64,000 bases of DNA from Pseudomonas guariconensis (GTDB lineage Bacteria; Pseudomonadota; Gammaproteobacteria; Pseudomonadales; Pseudomonadaceae): assembly GCF_015680235.1 (NCBI RefSeq), contig NZ_JADLJL010000003.1, positions 124,001 through 188,000 of the forward strand, given 5' to 3'. Shown here piece by piece: positions 57,724 through 64,000 of this stretch. Each line of letters starts with the position of its first letter. Positions within the stretch are counted from its first letter, which is position 1. The notes beneath the pieces are model-generated. The model made no database searches. It worked only from the letters and a program-made list of their open reading frames with translations, and was not told the origin of the DNA. Position numbers and translations under genes: made by a program.

Positions 57724-58505
57724 TCAACGCTCTTCCAGCGCGCCATCAGCCGGCGCATCGCTTGCCAGACGTCCGCCTTGCGCTGCGGCTCGTCCATCAA
57801 CAGTTCAAGGCCCGGCAAGGCCCAGGCGTCGCCAAGGCCCTCGACCTTCAGTTCTTGGTAGTAGGCCTGGTCATCGGCCTGGCCTGCGAAGCGCACGGCG
57901 GGCAGGCCGACCAGCCACAGGCAGGTGCAGGGCGCCTCTTCCAGGCGCGCTGCGATGAAGCCCTGGACGAAGTCGCGCGCCGCCTCCGGCCCCTGATCCA
58001 TGCTGCCGCGCACCAGCAATGGCCAGCGCACCGGCTCGCCGATGATCTGCGGCGCGTCGGGCAAGCCGGCGGCGCGCAGCATGTCCTTGAGCAGCAGGTA
58101 GGAGGGATCACGGCTCTGGAACGGTTGCCCGGTGGCCAGCTCGACCAGCACCAGGCACCGACCTGCGCGCAGCAACTGCAGTGCGAAACGTGGCGGCGGT
58201 ACCGGCGCCGGACGGGGCGCCGGGGCCTGCTCCTCGGCCTCGACCGGCTTGTTGGCGGGCTTGGGTGCGCTGCCCGGTCGGGGAATCTCGATCTTCGGGC
58301 GCTCGACGGTGCGAGCCTGGACGGCGGGGGTTTCGGCAGGCGCTGGCGCGCTCGGGCGCACCTCGACGGCAATGTCCTCGACCGGCGCCAACGGCAGCAG
58401 CAGTTCCGGGCGCGACGGTGCGGCGAACGGCAGTTCGGCGCGCGGCAGCCAGTGCACCACTTGCATGGCGGAAAGGTAGGCGCGGCGGCGGGGCTCGGTC
58501 AGCAA
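57720..58505 (-). CDS. holD: DNA polymerase III psi subunit HolD-like protein
   Basis: The 261-residue protein ends with a domain containing ALQLLRAGRCLVLVELATGQ and a proline-rich linker at about 50-110. From memory, P. aeruginosa PA4679, encoded beside rimI, was shown to be the psi subunit that links chi and SSB to the clamp loader. This gene has that position, a rimI overlap and an N-terminal RRRAYLSAMQVVHWLPR that recalls psi. The TTG at 58505 is chosen because the conserved N-terminus begins before the first ATG (58466). No ribosome binding site is seen for the TTG, so the start is uncertain. Confidence 0.72.
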   Translation of the reverse strand: MLTEPRRRAYLSAMQVVHWLPRAELPFAAPSRPELLLPLAPVEDIAVEVRPSAPAPAETPAVQARTVERPKIEIPRPGSAPKPANKPVEAEEQAPAPRPAPVPPPRFALQLLRAGRCLVLVELATGQPFQSRDPSYLLLKDMLRAAGLPDAPQIIGEPVRWPLLVRGSMDQGPEAARDFVQGFIAARLEEAPCTCLWLVGLPAVRFAGQADDQAYYQELKVEGLGDAWALPGLELLMDEPQRKADVWQAMRRLMARWKSVE

Positions 58506-58517
58506 GGCACGGGGTCC

Positions 58518-58527
58518 GGGGGGGGGG
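58518..58527. repeat. G10 homopolymer tract upstream of holD
   Basis: A run of ten G (C on the coding strand) lies 13 bases before the holD start and downstream of a possible -10 TAGAAT (58546-58551 region, minus strand). It lies in the predicted 5' leader. Confidence 0.8.
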
Positions 58528-58578
58528 TGAGGATTGGCGGGTATTCTAGCGCGTACGCCTTGGGTTTTGCAGGGGTTG

Positions 58579-58628
58579 TGAGACCGAGCGCCGCTCGCGA
58601 TGCGCCGCGCGGGCGGCGCGCGATCTCA
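58579..58628. repeat. GC-rich inverted repeat between holD and mksF
   Basis: TGAGA, GCGCCGC and CGCG on the left pair with CGCG, GCGGCGC and TCTCA on the right, giving a 50-base interrupted palindrome. It sits in the divergent promoter region of the holD-rimI and mksFEB operons. Confidence 0.75.
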
Positions 58629-58707
58629 TTACAGACCAAGGGGTGAAATCCTCCCCCCCGGATGCAGTACAATCGCCCCTTTTATTTGGCAACGAGTCGA
58701 CCCGCCA

Positions 58708-59997
58708 ATGATCGAACCCAAGCGCGTCCTGCGCGCCCTAGCCGAACACTGGGCCTTGATCGAGCCGCTGTGCGAGCGCTTCGACCAAGGCACCCTGAGC
58801 CTGGTCGAGCTGCGCCAGCAACTGGCCCGACAACAGGTGGAAAGCACGCCGCAGGACATCACCCAGCTGCTCGACGTGTGGATCCGCCTGGACATTCTGG
58901 TGCCGGTGGCCAAGAGCCCGAACCGCTTCGAGCTCAACGCCCAGATCCACGACTTCCTCGCCTACCTGCGCCGTGAGCACCGCCTGGGCCTGTGCCTGGA
59001 GATCGAGGCCTACCTGCGCCACCTGGAGCGCCTGGCCGGGCACATCCAGGACGCTTTCGACAACCGCGACAGCGACGACCTGGCGCGCCAGCTGCGTCTG
59101 CTCGACATGCGCGTGCGCGATGTCCTCAAGAAGCTCGACAACGATGAACAGGCGCTGGTCGCCGTGGCCGAACGGGCCAAGACCAGCAACCGCCAGATTC
59201 CCCTGCGCCAGCGCTACGCCGAAGTCCTGGCGACCTGGGACGAGTACGTCGAACCGATGATCCAGCTGGTCAATGCCGACGGCGCCTTCGAGCAAGGCGT
59301 GCGCAAGGTCGAGACCGTGCTGCTGCGCCTGCTGGGCGAACAGGCGCGCCTGGGTCACCTGGTCGACGACGACATGCTGCTGCGCACCCATGCGCGCATC
59401 CTCGAGATGCAGACCAGCGCCCAGCTCACCCTGCGCCATGCCCGTGAACTGCTGCTGCCGCTGCGCGAAGAAGCACGCCGGCACAACGCCGTGACCCGCG
59501 GCGCCGCCCTGGCCCTGTCGGTGATCCGCAAGAAGGGCATCGATGCGGTGCCGCAAGCGGCCATGCCGATGTTCACCCGCCCGCAGAGCACCTTCCTCGG
59601 CAGTGCCAGCCAGGTCGAGGCGTACGTCTACGCCCTGGCCCGATTCGAACCCAAGCCGGCGCGCTTCCCCAAGGCGCACAAGTCGCAGAAAGGCCCACTG
59701 CCCCGCGCCCCGCGCACGGTCAAGGAAATGCTCGAGCGCTGCGAAGACGCCCTGCCCCTGCCGGACCTGATGGTCTGGCTGCTGGAGCAAGAGCCCGAAG
59801 GCGCCACCGACGAACTGCTGTACTGGTTCTCGCGCCTGTCGCGGGAGAAGCGCTTCAGCCGCGAGCGCCTCGAACGCCAGGAATACACCACCCGCGAACA
59901 CCTGGTCAGCCTGCGCTCCTTCGCCCTGACGTCCAGCCGCGAAGCCACGCCAACGACCACGTCCGACTCCAACGCGAGCCCAGCCAATGCATCTTGA
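58708..59997 (+). CDS. mksF: Condensin kleisin subunit MksF
   Basis: The 429-residue protein is the kleisin of the MksBEF condensin, which bridges the SMC heads. It starts MIEPKRVLRALAEHWALIEP with a winged-helix-like N-terminus (LVELRQQLARQQVESTPQDI), has a helical middle and ends in a basic, Ser/Thr-rich tail. The ATG at 58708 is preferred over upstream codons lying in the inverted repeat. The operon order mksF-mksE-mksB matches pseudomonads. Confidence 0.88.
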   Translation: MIEPKRVLRALAEHWALIEPLCERFDQGTLSLVELRQQLARQQVESTPQDITQLLDVWIRLDILVPVAKSPNRFELNAQIHDFLAYLRREHRLGLCLEIEAYLRHLERLAGHIQDAFDNRDSDDLARQLRLLDMRVRDVLKKLDNDEQALVAVAERAKTSNRQIPLRQRYAEVLATWDEYVEPMIQLVNADGAFEQGVRKVETVLLRLLGEQARLGHLVDDDMLLRTHARILEMQTSAQLTLRHARELLLPLREEARRHNAVTRGAALALSVIRKKGIDAVPQAAMPMFTRPQSTFLGSASQVEAYVYALARFEPKPARFPKAHKSQKGPLPRAPRTVKEMLERCEDALPLPDLMVWLLEQEPEGATDELLYWFSRLSREKRFSRERLERQEYTTREHLVSLRSFALTSSREATPTTTSDSNASPANAS

Positions 59998-60694
59998 TCT
60001 TTCCGAACTGTCCCAGCTCGCGCCGATCTTCCGCGAGCTGTTCAAGGGCTTCCACATCAGCCGCCGCGACCCTGAGCTGTACGCCCAGCTGTCGAACTTC
60101 CAGGACCAATACCGCACCCTGTTCAAGGCCCTGGGCTTCGAGCTGGTGTGCGATACCCGCGGTTTCTACTACTTCGTGCCCGAGCAGGCCGCCGCTCAGG
60201 TCAACAAGACCGCGCAGCGCCTGTCGCTGTTCACCTTCATCCTGGTCGAGCACCTGGCCGACCAGGGCCGCGACCCGATGGCCGTGCTCGATGGCGGCAG
60301 CGTCGGCCGCGACGAGCTGCCGTCCTTGCTGGAAAAGTACCGTGACCTGTTCATCCAGGCCGAAGTGCAGACCGTCGAGGAGCTGGAAGAGAAAATCCTG
60401 CGCCGCATGACCCAGCTGGGCTTTGCCCATGAAGAAGGCGGGATCTACCGCTTCCTGCCGCCGATGCACCGTTTCCTCGACGTGTGCCTGTCGGTCCAGC
60501 AGGACCGTGACCTGGCCGCCAGCCTGCACAGCGACCTGCCGCTGCCAACGCCGGTTCTGGTCGAGGAAGAGAGCCCGGAAGCCCTCAACCGCACCGACGA
60601 CCCACTCGACCTCACTCCGTTCGACGACGAGGAAAGCGAGGAAGAAGCCCTGGCCCGAGCCATCCGCGAAGAGCAACAGGAGATTGACGCATGA
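59987..60694 (+). CDS. mksE: Condensin subunit MksE
   Basis: The 235-residue protein MHLDLSELSQLAPIFRELFK is the winged-helix accessory subunit that binds the kleisin. It contains EEKILRRMTQLGFAHEEGGI and ends in an acidic tail rich in Glu and Asp. It overlaps mksF by 11 bases and mksB by four (ATGA), so the three subunits are translationally coupled. Confidence 0.88.
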   Translation: MHLDLSELSQLAPIFRELFKGFHISRRDPELYAQLSNFQDQYRTLFKALGFELVCDTRGFYYFVPEQAAAQVNKTAQRLSLFTFILVEHLADQGRDPMAVLDGGSVGRDELPSLLEKYRDLFIQAEVQTVEELEEKILRRMTQLGFAHEEGGIYRFLPPMHRFLDVCLSVQQDRDLAASLHSDLPLPTPVLVEEESPEALNRTDDPLDLTPFDDEESEEEALARAIREEQQEIDA

Positions 60695-63522
60695 GCCAGG
60701 AACGCTACGGTATTCGCCGCTTCGCACTGCTCAACACCGCCGGCTACAGCCTGGGCCTGTTCCCCCTGGAACACCCGCTGTCGGTCTACGGTGCCAACAA
60801 CCTGGGCAAGTCCGCCTCGATCAACGCCCTGCAGTTCCCGATCCTGGCGCGCATGTCCGACATGAGCTTCGGCAAGTACAGCCTGGAGCAGTCGCGCCGG
60901 TTCTACTTCGCCAGCGACACCAGCTACATCCTCTGCGAACTGAACCTGCCCCACGGCCCTCACGTGATCGGCGTGGTCGGGCGCGGCCCGGGCGGCGGCT
61001 TCGGCCACCAGTTCTTCGCCTACCAGGGCCAGCTGGACCTGGCGCACTACCAGAAGAACGACACCTGCCTGCGCCAGAAGGAGCTGTTCACCAACCTCGA
61101 GCAGCACGGCCTGAAAGCCTATGAGCTAAAGCCCGACGAACTGCGTCGGCTGCTGGTCGGCGGCCACACCTCGGTGCCGCTGGACCTGACCCTGATCCCG
61201 CTGCGCTCGACCAGCGAGCAGAGCCTCAAGACCTTCCGCGCACTGTTCATCAACCTGCTGCACATGCGCGAGATCACCGCGGCCAAGCTCAAGCAGCTGT
61301 TCCTCGATGCCTTCGAACACAGCCTGCGCTCGGGCAGCGTCGACTACATCGCCGCCTGCGAAGAAGCTTTCCGTGACGTACGCCGCATGGAACAGGACTA
61401 CAACGCCCTGGTCGCCGCCGGCCCCCTGGTCGAGGCCCTGGCCGGCGGAGTGGCCCAGCGCGACATCCTGCGCGGCAAGCTGCACCGCATCTCACCGTTG
61501 CTCGACAACCTGCTGGGCACCTGGCAGGAATACGCCATGGCGCGCAAGGAAGAGCTGGTCATCCAGTCCGAGCACTACCGCAGCGAGCAGGACCGCCTGC
61601 AGAACGACCAGCGCGGCGGTACCCAGGAGCTGATGCGCCTGGAGCGTGAGATCACCGGCATCCAGCGCTGGCTGGGCGAGCTGTCGGTGCTCAAGCACCG
61701 CTTTGCCCTGGTCAACGACGTGAAGACCCTGGAGCAGCAATTGCTGGCCGCCAAGGACGCCCACGACGAACTGGCCGGCGCCCTGGCCCAGTCGCGGCAG
61801 TTCTCGGCCGAGGACTTGGACGAGCGCGTTCGCGACCTGGAAAAACGCCTCAAGCAGGTCAAGCAGCAACTCGACCACGCCGACAACAACAGCTACGCCC
61901 GCCTGCGCGAGGAGTTCTCACAGCAGGACGTCGACCGCCTGATGCGCCTGTTCAACGGCGCACTGTTCAGCCTGCCGCTGGGCAACCGGGGCATCGAACT
62001 GGACGACAGCGATGTCTGGGTGAAAACCCTGGAAGCCGTGCTCGACAGCTTCAAAGGCGAGCGTTTCGAGGCCCCGGGCCTGTCCATCGACCTGTCGCAC
62101 ATCGACCCGCCGGCGCTCCAGGCCCTGGCTGACCGCGCCGCCCTGCGCGACCAATCGGCGCGTCTGGAAAAGGAGCTCAAGCAGCTCAAGACCCAGCAGG
62201 CCGTCGCCGCCGACCGCACCGCCTCCAAGGCGCAGACCGAAGCCCTTTACCAACAGGTGCTCGATGCCCAGAAGGCCCTGGAAGACTATCGCCGCACCGA
62301 GACCCTGAGTGCCGAGGAGCCGGAGAAGCTGGAACAGCTCGCCCAGCTCGAAGCTGCCCAGGACGAACTCAAGCGCTCCAGCGACGCCTTCACCGAGCGC
62401 GTCCAGCAACTGTCGGCCAAATTGCAGCTGGTGGGCCGGCAGATCGCCGACCTGGAAGCCAAGCAGCGCACCCTGGAAGACGCCCTGCGCCGACGCCAGC
62501 TGCTGCCGGCCGATCTGCCGTTCGGCACGCCGTTCATGGAAGCGATCGACGATTCCATGGACAACCTGCTGCCGCTGCTCAACGACTATCAGGACAGCTG
62601 GCAGGCCCTGCAGCGCGTGGACAACCAGATCGAAGCGCTGTACGCCCAGGTGCGCCTCAAGGGTGTGGCCAAGTTCGACAGCGAAGACGACATGGAGCGC
62701 CGCCTGCAACTGCTGATCAACGCCTACTCGCACCGCACCGAGGAAGCCCTGACCCTGGCCAAGGCACGTCGCGCGGCGGTCACCGACATTGCCCGCACCT
62801 TGCGCAACATCCGCAGCGACTACGACAGCCTCGAGCACCAGCTGGCCTTGTTCAACCGCGAGATCAACAAGCGCCAGGTGTCCAACCTGGAAAGCTTCCG
62901 CGTGGTCCTGGCACCGAACAAGGAAGCGCTCAAGCACATCGACCAGATCATCCACAGCGCCGGCCAGTACGAGGAAGGCGAGACCCTGTCGGTGTTCGAC
63001 CTGACCCAGAGCGCCGAGCAGGACCACAAGAACGAAGAGGCCAAGGAGTACCTGGCACGGCTGGTGGCGGCCAACCACAACCAGCTGGGCCTGAAGGACC
63101 TGTTCGAGCTGGCCTTCGAGATCACCAAGATCAACGGCCAGCCGGTGATCCATGCCGACATCGACGGCGCCGCCTCCAACGGCACCACCATGACCATCAA
63201 GGCGCTGACCAACATGTACTTGTTGCTGCACCTGATGGACCGCGACCTGGCCGGGCGCATTCGTCTGCCCTACTACCTCGACGAGGCAGCGGACATCGAC
63301 GAACGCAACCAGGCGGCATTGCTGGAGACCAGCCAGCAGCTGGGCTTCGTGCCGATCCTGGCGAGCGTGAAGCCGCAGGTGTCGGCGCGGGTGGCGATCG
63401 ACCTGGAAGGCGGCAGTGGGCCGAACGGCATCTACATCGACGAGGCAGACTGGAAGTACATCAGCCGGATCGATGAGGTGAAGGCGATCGTGCGTGAGGA
63501 TCAAGCCGAAGAGATGGCCTGA
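60691..63522 (+). CDS. mksB: SMC-like condensin ATPase MksB
   Basis: The 943-residue SMC-like ATPase has Walker A GANNLGKS at 34-41, long coiled coils from about 200 to 760 and Walker B YYLDEAAD at 861-868. TTMTIKALTNMYLLLHL before it stands at the signature position. MksB dimerises through a hinge and works with MksF and MksE in chromosome organisation, in parallel with SMC-ScpAB. No mksG (TOPRIM nuclease) gene follows, so this is the three-gene condensin and not a full Wadjet-type defence system. Confidence 0.92.
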   Translation: MSQERYGIRRFALLNTAGYSLGLFPLEHPLSVYGANNLGKSASINALQFPILARMSDMSFGKYSLEQSRRFYFASDTSYILCELNLPHGPHVIGVVGRGPGGGFGHQFFAYQGQLDLAHYQKNDTCLRQKELFTNLEQHGLKAYELKPDELRRLLVGGHTSVPLDLTLIPLRSTSEQSLKTFRALFINLLHMREITAAKLKQLFLDAFEHSLRSGSVDYIAACEEAFRDVRRMEQDYNALVAAGPLVEALAGGVAQRDILRGKLHRISPLLDNLLGTWQEYAMARKEELVIQSEHYRSEQDRLQNDQRGGTQELMRLEREITGIQRWLGELSVLKHRFALVNDVKTLEQQLLAAKDAHDELAGALAQSRQFSAEDLDERVRDLEKRLKQVKQQLDHADNNSYARLREEFSQQDVDRLMRLFNGALFSLPLGNRGIELDDSDVWVKTLEAVLDSFKGERFEAPGLSIDLSHIDPPALQALADRAALRDQSARLEKELKQLKTQQAVAADRTASKAQTEALYQQVLDAQKALEDYRRTETLSAEEPEKLEQLAQLEAAQDELKRSSDAFTERVQQLSAKLQLVGRQIADLEAKQRTLEDALRRRQLLPADLPFGTPFMEAIDDSMDNLLPLLNDYQDSWQALQRVDNQIEALYAQVRLKGVAKFDSEDDMERRLQLLINAYSHRTEEALTLAKARRAAVTDIARTLRNIRSDYDSLEHQLALFNREINKRQVSNLESFRVVLAPNKEALKHIDQIIHSAGQYEEGETLSVFDLTQSAEQDHKNEEAKEYLARLVAANHNQLGLKDLFELAFEITKINGQPVIHADIDGAASNGTTMTIKALTNMYLLLHLMDRDLAGRIRLPYYLDEAADIDERNQAALLETSQQLGFVPILASVKPQVSARVAIDLEGGSGPNGIYIDEADWKYISRIDEVKAIVREDQAEEMA

Positions 63523-63529
63523 GGTGATG

Positions 63530-63632
63530 GGGCCGCTTTGCGGCCCTTTCGCGGCACGAGGCCGCTCCTACAGGAATAAGCGTACCCCTGTAGGAGCGGC
63601 CTCGTGCCGCGAAAGGAGGCCAAAGGCCTCCC
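63530..63632. repeat. Inverted REP pair
   Basis: GCGGCACGAGGCCGCTCCTAC and its complement GTAGGAGCGGCCTCGTGCCGC are nearly perfect mirror copies with a 15-base spacer. They lie between the convergent mksB and creA genes. Confidence 0.88.
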
Positions 63633-63641
63633 GCTCGGGCG

Positions 63642-64000
63642 TTATTTAGCCCAAGGCAGGATCGGAATCGCCGTCACCGCATTCTGCGGGCTGCCTTCGA
63701 TCAGCCGGTCGCTGTATACCAGGTACACCAGCGTATTGCGCTTCTCGTCCAAAAAGCGCACCACCTGCATGGTCTTGAATACCAGCGAGGTGCGTTCCTT
63801 GAACACCTCCTCGCCGTCCTTCAATTCACCCTTGAAGTGGATCGGCCCCACCTGGCGACAGGCGATCGACGCCTCGGCCCGGTCCTCGGCCAAGCCCAAC
63901 CCACCCTTCACCCCGCCAGTCTTGGCCCGCGACAGGTAGCAGGTCACGCCCTCGACCTTGGGGTCATCGAACGCCTCGACCACGATGCGATCATTCGGCC
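63642..64000 (-). CDS. creA: CreA family protein (5' part outside window)
   Basis: The visible 119 codons read [20 protein letters not shown] and continue [20 protein letters not shown] to the stop after LPWAK. This is the C-terminal part of CreA, a small exported protein of unknown function found in many proteobacteria. The frame stays open to the window edge, so the signal peptide and start lie outside. An internal GTG should not be taken as the start. Confidence 0.88.
   Translation of the reverse strand, partial: PNDRIVVEAFDDPKVEGVTCYLSRAKTGGVKGGLGLAEDRAEASIACRQVGPIHFKGELKDGEEVFKERTSLVFKTMQVVRFLDEKRNTLVYLVYSDRLIEGSPQNAVTAIPILPWAK

Noticed and set aside
61918..63504. A 528-codon open frame on the - strand inside mksB
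   Set aside because: It is antisense to the conserved MksB ATPase and has no independent start signals or family resemblance.

Overview
The window is GC-rich chromosomal DNA from a fluorescent pseudomonad, most likely of the Pseudomonas putida group. The evidence is gene content and order (mqo, hpt, upp-uraA, hemH, phrB, hemA-prfA-prmC-moeB-murI, lolB-ispE-tRNA-Gln-prs-rplY-pth-ychF, mksFEB), the sequence character of the proteins, and many P. putida-type REP palindromes between genes. From memory, the order of the first 38 kb follows the KT2440 region around PP_0719-PP_0765. No prophage, CRISPR array, rRNA operon or complete insertion sequence was found. Most of the window is core genome, with accessory modules mainly between 38 and 57 kb.

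Layout. 1-14 kb: a truncated DUF1302 gene, an AlkK-like acyl-CoA ligase, a 2-hydroxyacid dehydrogenase, rsmC, a yybP-ykoY manganese riboswitch with its TMEM165/GDT1-type exporter, a lipoprotein M48 protease, a dCache chemoreceptor, an SRAP-domain protein, small zinc/DUF proteins, an acyltransferase, YajG and two small unknown genes with possible Pho boxes. 14-21 kb: a 600-base gene-free stretch, mqo (its terminator is split by a MITE-like element), the hpt-cupin pair and upp-uraA, whose promoter region has a run of seven T at the predicted start of transcription. 21-26 kb: hemH, a TIGR01777 epimerase, and a probable light/oxidation-response cluster (renalase-like oxidase, DUF1722, phrB) in which two promoters share a 31-base motif.

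26-38 kb is housekeeping. hemA-prfA-prmC-moeB-murI runs leftward with overlapping genes (tetrapyrrole synthesis, release factor 1 and its methylase, MoeB, glutamate racemase). A TPR lipoprotein-lolB-ispE, tRNA-Gln, prs, rplY, pth, ychF series runs rightward. 38-46 kb: an aaeBXA-like aromatic acid efflux operon, then a divergent NTF2-like/NCS1 permease/aldehyde dehydrogenase operon of unknown substrate, and DUF3422. 46-58 kb: a DUF3772-MscS channel, ada and an AlkA-type glycosylase (alkylation repair), two MFS transporters (one Fsr-like), tRNA-Met, LysE, a GcvA-type LysR regulator, an M15 peptidase, a beta carbonic anhydrase, and rimI-holD. 58.5-63.5 kb: the mksFEB condensin operon. The window ends inside a creA gene.

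The points most worth following up are the MITE-like element in the mqo terminator, the paired 31-base motif with no regulator gene beside it, the riboswitch with competing helices, and an SRAP protein lacking two of the usual active-site residues. Functional calls are from reading the sequence and family knowledge; no database search was run.
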